From Neorhizobium lilium (GTDB lineage: Bacteria; Pseudomonadota; Alphaproteobacteria; Rhizobiales; Rhizobiaceae): a stretch of DNA of 64,000 bases. The notes under the pieces are model-generated. The model was not told the DNA's origin. It saw only the letters and a program-made list of their open reading frames with translations, and did not search any database. The stretch is from NCBI RefSeq assembly GCF_004053875.1, contig NZ_SBIP01000004.1, positions 124,001 to 188,000 on the forward strand, in the 5' to 3' direction. Position numbers and translations under genes: made by a program. This document shows, piece by piece, positions 10,301 to 16,765 of the stretch (positions are counted from its first letter, which is position 1; each line of letters begins with the position of its first letter).

Positions 10301-10763
10301 GCTGCGCGGCGCGTCGCGAGACGAACATCGCGACGCTGCTCCTGTTCGCCAGCAGTCGGCCCGCCCGCCCGAGCCCGCCCAGGCACAACGCCCGGCGACC
10401 GATAACCGCAACCCGCGTCATATGGTGGAGTCGCTCAACTCGCTCTCCGTGGACATCGCTCGCGCCATCGATCACGACGCCTCCGTGGATCTATGGCGTC
10501 GTTACCAGCGCGGCGAGCGCGACGTCTTCACCCGTCGCCTCTATACGCTGAAGGGCCAGCAGACCTTCGACGAGATCAAGCGCAAATACGACCGCGAACC
10601 GGAATTCCGCACCGCCGTCGACCGCTATATCGCTGATTTCGAGAAGCTGCTTGCCGATGTGGCCCGCACCGATCGCGACAAGACGGTAACGCAGAGCTAC
10701 CTCACTTCCGATACGGGCAAGGTCTATACGATGCTAGCCCATGCCGCTGGACGGTTCGGCTGA
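4335..10763 (+). CDS. Giant membrane-anchored coiled-coil protein (kinesin-like/apolipoprotein-like annotation)
   Basis: 2142 residues. Order: disordered acidic and basic N-terminus (1-110); two hydrophobic segments at about 112-130 and 139-170; then over 1700 residues of almost pure alpha-helical, Ala/Glu/Thr/Ser-rich coiled coil with very few Cys or Pro; a Pro/Ala-rich linker near 1887-1934; and a compact conserved-looking C-terminal domain from about 2026 (NPRHMVESLNSLSVDIARAI onward). The helical part holds a 44-residue tandem duplication and eleven 11-residue repeats. Rhizobial homologues carry misleading names such as kinesin-like; no motor domain or P-loop is visible. An envelope scaffold or polarity role is inference. 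Start chosen at MAKNTG behind GAGGCG; an alternative start lies at 4290. Confidence 0.85.
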   Translation: MAKNTGTESIDETAFQALEEALKIDFSDDEPPRAKPAARASEARVSDTNKQRSAAPRRESQPEPQRQAAAETAARAPAFEPANDSGRRNPASILRSLEGGSMRSALRNASFISVLWALAGLGLGQLIYGSQLWQTTSVAGVLAAPGIVALAVGIIVPILLFFAFATMMARAHDLKNAARSMAEVALRLSEPETIASERIMSVGQAVRREVSAMNEGIERTIARAAELETLVHSEVNALERSYSDNELRVRGLVHELSAERDAIVNHAERIRSSIVGAHDQLKEDLSLATEEISVRLATTGQALASLIDTRAAILMEKTDAAGEALSSLLSAKTDNLVQTLSSSGIALANEFDDRLETLSSTMSQRGQALLGEFATRASTLDASTEKLNAALADRTRQLNETLLARTREITEGLNGSERTLMGSLDTALATLNRSLNDKGAAFRQTLQSAADDAVMDLDLRSGLFEERLHATVGQLSTTFDEGLSQFTTAFDQRAGSLDSKLMDSLARINETVAGGTEAMEGLLSTSVERIGNALTDQQLTLATTLGTGQEVLDSMLESRSREFSDALAARATEIQDSIGNAHQKIDTVMAEHGGALANALSETQNRFEDTIATRTGSIIESVTGSHDRLATLLDERTASIGQLMSGTPERLAGLFDEKTSSLAQTLSQGEERLGGELERRATQIDATLSANQARMSEILDDKSMELATSLALHEDRLTGELDRRATQIDATLSANQARMSEILDDKSMELATSLALHEDRLTGALDEKTTTLLGAVADADRRIENAFAQRAEAIHSAYADNQLNLDISLETRTAELARLLEHGGARLEETVGGAAGRIETALAEGSSRFDTSFTEGLQKMQDTLGTSQDRMTATIGIGHQQLADTLTSASQDIATTLGSASQGIASTLGAAHREIAGTLRTGHEQISTTIGAGHQKMADTLGSANHELAETLGAATQQLSGTVETASREIAGSVGTAHVLIGDTLSTATRDISETLGSGYERLRAALDDRSNAIATTLSEAQDNLGNLLMDQTTVIGTTLAASAGMLEMSLETQQDALRATIDSAGEALETRLRDNVGAIAGQLGVAARDISQSADMFSSRVEQTVGGVSSALDTAGSRIETTFGGLEDRIRNEVGNVTQLVDTAGDTLASALGARTAELERITNDVTERASTVIGARTADLERVSGDAANRLEETLSSRAAELDRLSGDTANRIDQALATRAAELERLGLEASNRIADTLDSRTARIEERLGTMDRALTVGLDNVTRTIEGKAVGLASTLREAVSAAAHDMDSEATRSAEALARAGAEFTQELTTRNSEFTRSIEERSNDIVGRISETQGRLAGQAATVAQAFSEAGNSIINKVAEADNLVKKQVTAINEALDEAEKVLDARGSSLRTNLTETAGELNVALEAVDQALAARGDAIRSALDSRARDLNSMLASRSAELSRLLDEKAKPMVEQYAETGRSAAERIGAAAQEGAERLSAAAYDTGNRIRNENAALIDAISARTNETLAAINQRTENAAGTIRAAEQGLAANVSSLIDRLEQSNSGIAALVQQAAQEIGQVADQATQQISEADQRLDATANRFAQSASNAADLVSGSSRLLENNIDRLVNVSGQTLSQVGGIVGRFEEHSKVLGQASELLGAAQSNLASTLEERQNALRHLSAGLVKRSEEIEGALLNLTTLVDGAFQRAEERSSQVGVSLRESLHASFADIGRRLGETQQRAELTAEAMREALRGAGDEATRNIEASLTDAEKRARELSERMSSSLASSLGDVDKLFGDAASRSGTAAQQLRETMRESVEDAIGRFAGATDEIRRSAQDIRQELDATRSELKRGAFDLPEEAKESAAAMRRAVSEQIKALQDISQLVGRSAQQLEIAEPTPAPASAPAPRPVAPAPVPRAAAPAPQAAAPQPVAPQAFTQPAPAPQITERVQPAPAAARPDPYAANSLRGTLPLDRPAPAAPARVSDAAPRSGEGGWISDLLRGASRDEHRDAAPVRQQSARPPEPAQAQRPATDNRNPRHMVESLNSLSVDIARAIDHDASVDLWRRYQRGERDVFTRRLYTLKGQQTFDEIKRKYDREPEFRTAVDRYIADFEKLLADVARTDRDKTVTQSYLTSDTGKVYTMLAHAAGRFG
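6360..6623 (+). repeat. Two tandem 132-bp units (44 residues each) inside the coiled-coil gene
   Basis: Units 6360-6491 and 6492-6623 encode nearly identical 44-residue segments running from E-L-(E/D)-RRATQIDATLSANQ to LALHEDRLTG. Protein identity is almost complete, whereas many third codon positions differ, so the duplication is not recent or has been kept by selection on the protein. The length of 44 is four hendecads, so the coiled-coil register is preserved. Confidence 0.9.
6966..7328 (+). repeat. Array of eleven 33-bp (11-residue) repeats
   Basis: Residues 878-998 split into eleven units without a single gap, for example GHQQLADTLTS, ASQDIATTLGS, ASQGIASTLGA, AHREIAGTLRT, GHEQISTTIGA, GHQKMADTLGS and ANHELAETLGA. 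Consensus is (A/G)(S/H/T)x(x)(I/L/M)(A/S)xT(L/I)G(S/A/T). The hendecad period predicts a nearly straight, slightly right-handed helical bundle rather than a classic heptad coil. A preceding unit (SQDRMTATIGI) is a weaker twelfth copy. Confidence 0.9.
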
Positions 10764-10784
10764 TCAGGCGCTAATGCTAATGTG

Positions 10785-10812
10785 AAAAAAGCCGTCCTGA
10801 GGACGGCTTTTT
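10785..10812 (+). terminator. Rho-independent terminator after the coiled-coil gene
   Basis: Stem GCCGTCC (10791-10797) and GGACGGC (10801-10807), three-base loop, followed by TTTTT and preceded by six A. It sits 22 bases after the stop codon at 10763. The flanking A tract could let it work on both strands. Confidence 0.9.
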
Positions 10813-10927
10813 GAGCTTAAAGACTTCGATGATACTGCAGCTTGGCATGCGCATGCCTCTCGGCCAGGAAATGGCGCAGTTGGTGTTGTGAACGTCCAGA
10901 CGCGGTACAGCAACTTCAGGAGGCAAG

Positions 10928-11686
10928 ATGACTTTGGACAGCCGAGCAGTCTCGGCAGCCGCAAACAATGCCGACTTGTATCGCTGCGTCTTTGAAGCGC
11001 ATGGGCTTCGCTACGCGTTGACACGATTCGCTTTCATTGGACTCGATCCACCTCCACCATACTATTCTAACCTCACGACCCTCACTCCGCATGATCAGCC
11101 TGAGCAAGCGGAGTGCATTGCGACCTTGCGGAGCGCAAATAGCGGCAGCTTTGGTTTCAAGGACAGCTTTTCTAACTTTGACATGAGTAAGGCCGGAATG
11201 ACCCGACTGTTCGAGGCCGCTTGGCTCTGGGCACCGGCCGCAGCAGTAACAGCGCAGCCACTCGATGGCTGGAAACGCATTAAAACCGACGACGACCTGA
11301 ACCTTTGGGAGGCAGGCTGGAAGGCTGGAGGCTCGCCTTCTTCACAGCGCATGTTCCCTGCTACGATGCTAAGCAGGCCCGATATTGGCTTTTACGGTCG
11401 CTTTATCGGTGCAACTTGCCAGGCAGGCTGCATCGCGAATCTCTCGGGAGATTGTGTGGGTCTGTCGAATATCTACTCGGTAGAGCCGGGCCGTGCGCAG
11501 GTCAGAGCATCCGCCGCACGTTGTGCCGCTAATTTCGCGCCGGGGAGACCGGTGGTAGGTTACGATCGCGGCAATGCATTCGAAACGATGGTCTCGATCG
11601 GTTTCGAACCGGTGGGGAAACTTATCGTGTGGGTCGATCCGCCGAGTAGATCGATGGCGGATCAATCACACGTTACATCGACTTGA
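10928..11686 (+). CDS. Probable GNAT-fold acetyltransferase-like protein of unknown substrate
   Basis: 252 residues, cytoplasmic, with a strong ribosome site AGGAGG five bases before ATG. The N-terminal half has PPPPYYSNLTTLTP and the C-terminal half has CVGLSNIYS and RPVVGYDRGNAFETMVSIGF followed by EPVGKLIVWV, a layout I associate with an uncharacterised GNAT-like family in which the last strand gives ...GF.P.G.L.VW. This is pattern memory, not a search. Its base composition looks lower in GC than its neighbours and codon use is more mixed, so it may have been acquired. It converges on and overlaps the Mla lipoprotein gene by 14 bases. Confidence 0.6.
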   Translation: MTLDSRAVSAAANNADLYRCVFEAHGLRYALTRFAFIGLDPPPPYYSNLTTLTPHDQPEQAECIATLRSANSGSFGFKDSFSNFDMSKAGMTRLFEAAWLWAPAAAVTAQPLDGWKRIKTDDDLNLWEAGWKAGGSPSSQRMFPATMLSRPDIGFYGRFIGATCQAGCIANLSGDCVGLSNIYSVEPGRAQVRASAARCAANFAPGRPVVGYDRGNAFETMVSIGFEPVGKLIVWVDPPSRSMADQSHVTST

Positions 11687-12257
11687 GCGCCCAATCGACA
11701 ATCTCGCCGCCGACCTTCGCGAAAGCCTTGTCCAACGCTTCGATGAAGCGCCGGTTCTCGGTCCCTGCGACGGGCACGGTTGCCTTGAAGACGCTTTGCG
11801 CCTTTACGGTGCCGTTGCGGTCGTTGAGGAGCTTTGCGGAAATCTCCACATTGGCGACGCGCGTACCTGCCGTCGTCACCTCGAAATTGCGGATATCGGT
11901 CACGATCTGGTAGTCGATCGCCAGGCCCTGCCCCGGCTTGCCGACGCCGCCGAGCCTGCCCGAGTTCTCGAAGGCTTCCACGAGCTTCGACTGGACGAGG
12001 CGCGGAAGGCGGTCTCCCCAACGCGAATTGGCGAGATACTGAACCTCGGAGGAAGAAACGCGCACGACCACCTGATCGCTGTCCAGCATCTTCACCGCTG
12101 TCGGCTCGGGCACAAGGATCTGCCGGTTGCGGGCCGAGGGGCCGGCCGCAGACGGCGTCAGCGACAGATCGAACGTGTCGTTATCGGCCTTGCTGCCGCA
12201 GCCGCTCAAAAGCGCGGCGACAAGCGGAAGCGTGACCATCCATCGATTGCGCATCAT
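11673..12257 (-). CDS. ABC-type transport auxiliary lipoprotein of the Mla operon
   Basis: Predicted lipoprotein of 194 residues: signal peptide MMRNRWMVTLPLVAALLSGC with lipobox LLSGC, then a domain of the ABC_trans_aux (DUF330/PqiC-like) type with VLVPEP-like strand ILVPEPTAVKMLDSDQVVVR and LPRLVQSKLVEAFENSG. It probably anchors in the outer or inner membrane and works with the MlaD protein. An upstream ATG at 12323 overlapping the mlaD stop by 20 bases has a better spaced AAGGA site, but it would put 22 extra residues before the lipoprotein signal. Last gene of the four-gene operon. Confidence 0.85.
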   Translation of the reverse strand: MMRNRWMVTLPLVAALLSGCGSKADNDTFDLSLTPSAAGPSARNRQILVPEPTAVKMLDSDQVVVRVSSSEVQYLANSRWGDRLPRLVQSKLVEAFENSGRLGGVGKPGQGLAIDYQIVTDIRNFEVTTAGTRVANVEISAKLLNDRNGTVKAQSVFKATVPVAGTENRRFIEALDKAFAKVGGEIVDWALKSM

Positions 12258-12303
12258 GCGCTCCGTTACAGAACTCGAACCCATCAAACCCTGAACTCCC
12301 GCA

Positions 12304-13674
12304 CTAGCGTCGTGCTCTGCCATTGTATTCCTTGACCGTTTCTCCGCCGAAAATCAGGCGTTGCGGGTTCTGGTCGAAATTGTCGATTGCGTTGTTCAGC
12401 GACTGCACTGTCTGGCGCGTATCGGTCACCAGTGTCTGAATGTCTCTCAGGCCACCGGCGGAGAAACGCTGCAGATTGTCGGCGATCGGGCCGACACGCG
12501 CGTTGATGTTGTCGGCAACCGTCTTGAAGGACTGCAGCGTCTCGCGCGCCTGGGCGAACAGCCCTTGCGAATCGTCGCTGGAGACAAGCCCGTCGACTTT
12601 GGCGAGGATCGTATCCACGCGGCTGGAGGCTGTGTTCAGCTTGCTGGCGAGATCCCTGAAGTCGCTGATCGCACTGTTGATGTCGTCGCGGCGATGCGCC
12701 ACGTCGTCCACCACGGTGCGGGCAGAGCTCATCGTCTGGCGCACGTCCTCGGATGCGGAGGCAATATTGCGGATCGCAGTGCTGATCTGCTCGGGGTTGG
12801 CAGCGGCCATGAGGCTGTCGGCGCGCTTCAATGCACTCTGCGCCTCGGTGCCTGCCTGGGCGAAGCTGGCGGCAGCGCCACGGACATTGTTGATCACGTC
12901 GTCGAAATTGTCGGACGCGTTGGCGACATTGCGGGTCAGGCGCTCGGCGTTCGATACAACGGCATTGACCTTTTCCGCATCGACGGCACGAACGAGTTGT
13001 TCAGCGGCTGCAAGCGTGGAGTTAAGCGTTGTGGATACCCGGTCGACGGCGGAAGACAGGGTCGCCAGGCTGTTCAGGAACTTGTCGATATTGCCTGAAT
13101 TTGCGCTCAACGCCGCCGTGAAGACTTCCACATTGCGAATGGTCTGCGTCAGCGGCCCCCGGGCATCGCCGACAAAGCCCTGGATGTCGCCAATGGCATG
13201 ATTGGCGCGGTCCATGATTTTGTCCGCCGTGGCGAGAAGGTTTGTCACGCTCGATTGATCGGCGATCAAGACGGCGGGGCGCCCGCTCTCGATCGCCTTC
13301 TGAAGGATATTGTCCTCGCCTTTGGCGCCGCCCGACATTTCGATGTAGGCTGCGCCGGTCAGACCCTGAACTTCCAGCACCGCCTTGGTAGACTGGTAGA
13401 CCGGGGCATCCGCACGAACTTCCGTGAAGGCGATGGAATATTTGGGGTCGTCAGGGTCGATGCTGAGGCTACGCACGGAGCCGACCGGAATACCATTGAA
13501 GCGGACGGGAGAACCGACCGAAAGTCCATTCGCCGAACCCGGAATGCGAATCGCCAGCTCCGCTGTCGGACCGCCGCGGCCCGATTGCGCCATCCAGTAG
13601 ACAAATCCGAAGGCGGCCGCGATCACCAGCAGTGTAAAGAAACCGACAAGGGCGTAATTGGCTTTGGTTTCCAT
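12304..13674 (-). CDS. mlaD: MlaD/MCE family lipid-binding protein of an ABC transporter
   Basis: 456 residues with one N-terminal membrane helix (about 8-29, YALVGFFTLLVIAAAFGFVY) and a single MCE domain right after it (ELAIRIPGSANGLSVGSPVR, GIPVGSV, LEVQGLTGAAYIEM). A long helical, Asn/Ala/Ser-rich C-terminal region follows (about 150-440), as in longer alphaproteobacterial and LinM-type homologues. It sits in the periplasm, presumably forming a hexamer that passes lipids between MlaE and outer partners. Encoded 8 bases after mlaF. Confidence 0.9.
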   Translation of the reverse strand: METKANYALVGFFTLLVIAAAFGFVYWMAQSGRGGPTAELAIRIPGSANGLSVGSPVRFNGIPVGSVRSLSIDPDDPKYSIAFTEVRADAPVYQSTKAVLEVQGLTGAAYIEMSGGAKGEDNILQKAIESGRPAVLIADQSSVTNLLATADKIMDRANHAIGDIQGFVGDARGPLTQTIRNVEVFTAALSANSGNIDKFLNSLATLSSAVDRVSTTLNSTLAAAEQLVRAVDAEKVNAVVSNAERLTRNVANASDNFDDVINNVRGAAASFAQAGTEAQSALKRADSLMAAANPEQISTAIRNIASASEDVRQTMSSARTVVDDVAHRRDDINSAISDFRDLASKLNTASSRVDTILAKVDGLVSSDDSQGLFAQARETLQSFKTVADNINARVGPIADNLQRFSAGGLRDIQTLVTDTRQTVQSLNNAIDNFDQNPQRLIFGGETVKEYNGRARR

Positions 13675-13682
13675 AAGTTAGG

Positions 13683-14525
13683 CTACTTCTCTACTTGCCG
13701 GTGGGCAGGTTGTTCATTGGTCACGACAGAACGCGCGCGCTTGCCGCGGAAATAGGACTGAACCCACGGATCGTCAAAGGCGAACATATCCTTAAGCGTA
13801 CCTTCCACCAATACCCGCTTCTGACCGAGAACAGCAATACGGTCACAAACGGAAAACAGGCTGTCGAGGTCGTGGGTCACCATGTAGACCGTCAACCCCA
13901 GCGTATCACGCAAACGGGCAATCAGCGCATCGAAATCCGCCGCCCCGATAGGGTCCAGTCCCGATGTGGGTTCATCGAGAAAAACGAGGTCCGGGTCGAG
14001 CGCAAGCGCCCGCGCCAGAGCGGCTCGCTTGATCATGCCGCCCGAGAGCTCCGAGGGGTACTTGTCGCCGGCATCCGGCGGCAGGCCGACCATTTCGAGT
14101 TTCAGATAAGCAAGCTCGTCCATCAGCGACTGCGGCAGGTCCAGATATTCCCGCATGGGCAGCTGGATATTCTCCTTGACCGTCAGGGCCGAGAAGAGCG
14201 CGCCGTGCTGGAAAAGCACGCCGAGGCGAGTATCGAGCGCGACGCGCTGTTCATCATCTGCCGTGGCATAATCGACACCGAGGATTTCGATCGTACCGGA
14301 TCTTTGGGGAAGCAGCCGCAGCACGGTGCGCATGAGCACGGACTTGCCCGTTCCGGACGCACCGACGAAGCCGAGAATCTCGCCGCGATAGATATCGAGG
14401 TTCAGTTTGTCCAATACCAGATTGTTGCCGAAACCGACTGTCAGGTCCCGCACCGAAAGCACCACCTTGCGGTCGTCTTGCGACTTCGCTTCCGTTGTCT
14501 GCGGTTGGTCCAATTCGGTCTCCAT
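13683..14525 (-). CDS. mlaF: ABC transporter ATPase of the Mla lipid transport system
   Basis: 280 residues. Walker A GASGTGKS near residue 54, Q-loop LFQHGALF, signature LSGGMIKR and Walker B LVFLDEPTSGLDP followed by the His switch THDLDS. The Gly-Met variant of the signature is usual in MlaF/Ttg2A/LinL proteins. It powers movement of phospholipids (or hydrophobic compounds) across the envelope with MlaE and MlaD. The start codon overlaps the mlaE stop as TGATG, so the two are likely translationally coupled. Confidence 0.93.
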   Translation of the reverse strand: METELDQPQTTEAKSQDDRKVVLSVRDLTVGFGNNLVLDKLNLDIYRGEILGFVGASGTGKSVLMRTVLRLLPQRSGTIEILGVDYATADDEQRVALDTRLGVLFQHGALFSALTVKENIQLPMREYLDLPQSLMDELAYLKLEMVGLPPDAGDKYPSELSGGMIKRAALARALALDPDLVFLDEPTSGLDPIGAADFDALIARLRDTLGLTVYMVTHDLDSLFSVCDRIAVLGQKRVLVEGTLKDMFAFDDPWVQSYFRGKRARSVVTNEQPAHRQVEK

Positions 14526-15667
14526 CAGAAATCGATCGCGGAATAGAAGACCGCAAAGAAAGCGTCGAGCGCGATGACGGCGAAGATCGCCTTCACGACG
14601 GAAGCCGTCACATGGCTACCGAGCGATTCGGCGCTTCCCCCGACCTTCATGCCCTCGACGGCTGCGACGATGCCGATGACCAGCGCCATGAACGGTGCCT
14701 TGATCATGCCGGCTGCAACAGAGCTGTGATCGACAGCCTCGTGCAGGCGCGAAAGATAGGTGTCGAAGGTGATGCCGGAATAGGTGTAGGCCACCACCGC
14801 AGCACCGTACAGTGCCGAGAAATTGGCGATGATCGTCAGCAGCGGCAGAGCCACGGTGAGCGCGACGAGACGTGGGAAGATGAGGACGCCGATCGGGTTG
14901 AGGCCAATAACGGTGAGCGCGTCGATCTCTTCGCGCATCTTCATGGAGCCGATTTCGGCGGTGATGGCGCTGCCCGAGCGGCCGGCGATCATGATCGATG
15001 TCAGCAGGACGCCGATCTCGCGCAGCTGCAGAATGCCGACCAGATCCACGACGAAAATTTCGGCGCCGAAATAGCGCAGCTGGAACGCACCCTGCTGGGC
15101 GATGATCGCGCCGATCAGGAAGGACATGAGCACGATGATCGGCACGGCCCGCACTCCCATGCGGTCGATATGAGTAACCACCGATGCGGGTGAAACACCG
15201 GAGCCTCGGCCGAATTTCAGCTGCGCGCCCCGCACGGCCGAGCCAAGAATGTGCATGGCGGCATAAAAGTCGCCGCCGAGATCGACCATCATGCGACCGA
15301 GAGGCGTAAAGGCTTTCTCGAACAGAGGGCGGCGGTCGGCACCGGCGGGCGGCGGAACGGGCGCCTCTTCCGGCATGACATCGATGAGTTCCTGGACCGT
15401 CCCTCCGACGCCGGTCAATACCGCCTCGCGGCCCTGATGGGCCTTTGCGCTCATCAGGCGGCGAACGAGCCAGGCGCCGGCCGTGTCGATCCCCTCAATG
15501 CCGGAAAGGTCGATCTCCAACCTGCCCTGCCCCTCGGCTTTTTCCAGCTGCTCGAATTCCTTGAGCGTCTTGCCGATGGAGTGGTTGCGCCATTCACCTG
15601 TCAGAACGTAACGTTCGCCGCCATCAGGCGCATTCTCGGCTTTGATCTCGGCTGACTTGGTCGCCAC
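14525..15667 (-). CDS. mlaE: MlaE-type ABC permease with N-terminal STAS domain
   Basis: About 380 residues. The first ~110 residues form a STAS-like domain (RLEIDLSGIEGIDTAGAWLV), which in many bacteria is the separate MlaB protein. The rest is the MlaE permease with several membrane helices and the conserved segment MIAGRSGSAITAEIGSMKM, plus EIDALTVIGLNPIGVLIFPR. First gene of mlaE-mlaF-mlaD-lipoprotein. The start is uncertain: I chose GTG at 15667 (VATKSAEIKAEN) because it begins just before the STAS domain; the frame stays open far upstream through the opposite-strand gene, which is a shadow. Confidence 0.88.
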   Translation of the reverse strand: MATKSAEIKAENAPDGGERYVLTGEWRNHSIGKTLKEFEQLEKAEGQGRLEIDLSGIEGIDTAGAWLVRRLMSAKAHQGREAVLTGVGGTVQELIDVMPEEAPVPPPAGADRRPLFEKAFTPLGRMMVDLGGDFYAAMHILGSAVRGAQLKFGRGSGVSPASVVTHIDRMGVRAVPIIVLMSFLIGAIIAQQGAFQLRYFGAEIFVVDLVGILQLREIGVLLTSIMIAGRSGSAITAEIGSMKMREEIDALTVIGLNPIGVLIFPRLVALTVALPLLTIIANFSALYGAAVVAYTYSGITFDTYLSRLHEAVDHSSVAAGMIKAPFMALVIGIVAAVEGMKVGGSAESLGSHVTASVVKAIFAVIALDAFFAVFYSAIDF

Positions 15668-15781
15668 GGATTGTTTCGCTTGTATTCGAAGGGGTTGGGC
15701 TGTGACCAGGTTGATCGCAGATCGAAGAACCGCAATATAGCCACCCCGATCAGATTTGCCACGATCCGCAATGGAAAACCT

Positions 15782-16765
15782 ATGACGCGTCACCTTGAAG
15801 CAACAATCGAGAGTTTTCCGATCGCCGGCATCTTCACGATCTCCCGGGGATCGAAGACGCAGGCGGACGTCATCACCTGCACGATAACGGAGAACGGCGT
15901 GGCGGGTCGCGGCGAGTGCGTGCCCTATCGCCGCTATGGCGAAAGCCTGGAGGGTGTACTGGCAGATATGGAAGCCGCAGCGGACGCCGTGCGCAACGGC
16001 CTTTCCCGCCAGGACCTGCAGCGGCAGATGAAGCCGGGTGCCGCACGCAACGCCATCGATTGCGCCCTGTGGGATCTTGAAGCGAAGCAAAGCGGCCAGC
16101 GCGTGGCACAGACGATCGGTGCCACGGCGGACACTCCTCTGGTCACCGCCTTCACCCTGTCGCTTGGCGAGCCGAACGCCATGGCTGCCGAAGCTCGCAA
16201 GCATGCCGGCCGGCCGCTGCTGAAGGTCAAGCTCGGCACGGACAACGACGAGCCGCGCCTGCGGGCCGTGCGAGAAGCAGCTCCGGCGTCGCGAATCATC
16301 CTGGACGCCAATGAGGGCTGGACGGGGGAGAATATCGAGCGACACATGGCGCTTGCGTTGGAACTCGGCATATCCCTGATCGAACAACCCCTTCCGGCGG
16401 GCCGGGATGCCGCACTTGCCACCATCCGCCGTCTCGTGCCGGTCTGTGCCGACGAGAGCGTTCACGCGACGGCAGATCTCGAGAACCTCCGTGACCGGTA
16501 TGATGCGGTCAATATCAAGCTGGACAAGACGGGCGGGCTGACGGAAGCACTGATCATGAAGGCAGAGGCGCAGCGTCTGGGCTTTGCGATCATGGTCGGC
16601 TGCATGGTCGGCACGTCACTTGCCATGGCGCCGGCCGTGCTTCTGGCGCAGGGCACTGATTACGCCGATCTGGACGGGCCGCTGCTTCTCGCCAACGATC
16701 GTCCGGAAGGGCTGACATATGAAGGTTCGCTGGTCTACCCGCCTGACCCGCTTCTCTGGGGCTGA
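15782..16765 (+). CDS. Enolase-superfamily dipeptide epimerase / N-acyl-amino acid racemase-like (YcjG/DgcA type)
   Basis: 327 residues of the muconate-lactonizing subgroup. Catalytic pattern: LLKVKLG (two Lys), metal ligands in LDANEGW, IEQPL and CADES, and the second-face Lys in NIKLDKTGG. This matches L-Ala-D/L-Glu epimerases, and in rhizobia also the D-glutamate racemase DgcA. No dgcN-like partner is adjacent, so substrate remains open between murein dipeptides and N-acetyl-glutamate. Divergent from mlaE; its 3' end overlaps the convergent MFS gene by 31 bases. Confidence 0.85.
   Translation: MTRHLEATIESFPIAGIFTISRGSKTQADVITCTITENGVAGRGECVPYRRYGESLEGVLADMEAAADAVRNGLSRQDLQRQMKPGAARNAIDCALWDLEAKQSGQRVAQTIGATADTPLVTAFTLSLGEPNAMAAEARKHAGRPLLKVKLGTDNDEPRLRAVREAAPASRIILDANEGWTGENIERHMALALELGISLIEQPLPAGRDAALATIRRLVPVCADESVHATADLENLRDRYDAVNIKLDKTGGLTEALIMKAEAQRLGFAIMVGCMVGTSLAMAPAVLLAQGTDYADLDGPLLLANDRPEGLTYEGSLVYPPDPLLWG

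Noticed and set aside
12304..13100. Plus-strand open frames opposite mlaD
   Set aside because: The MCE domain and operon structure put the gene on the minus strand.
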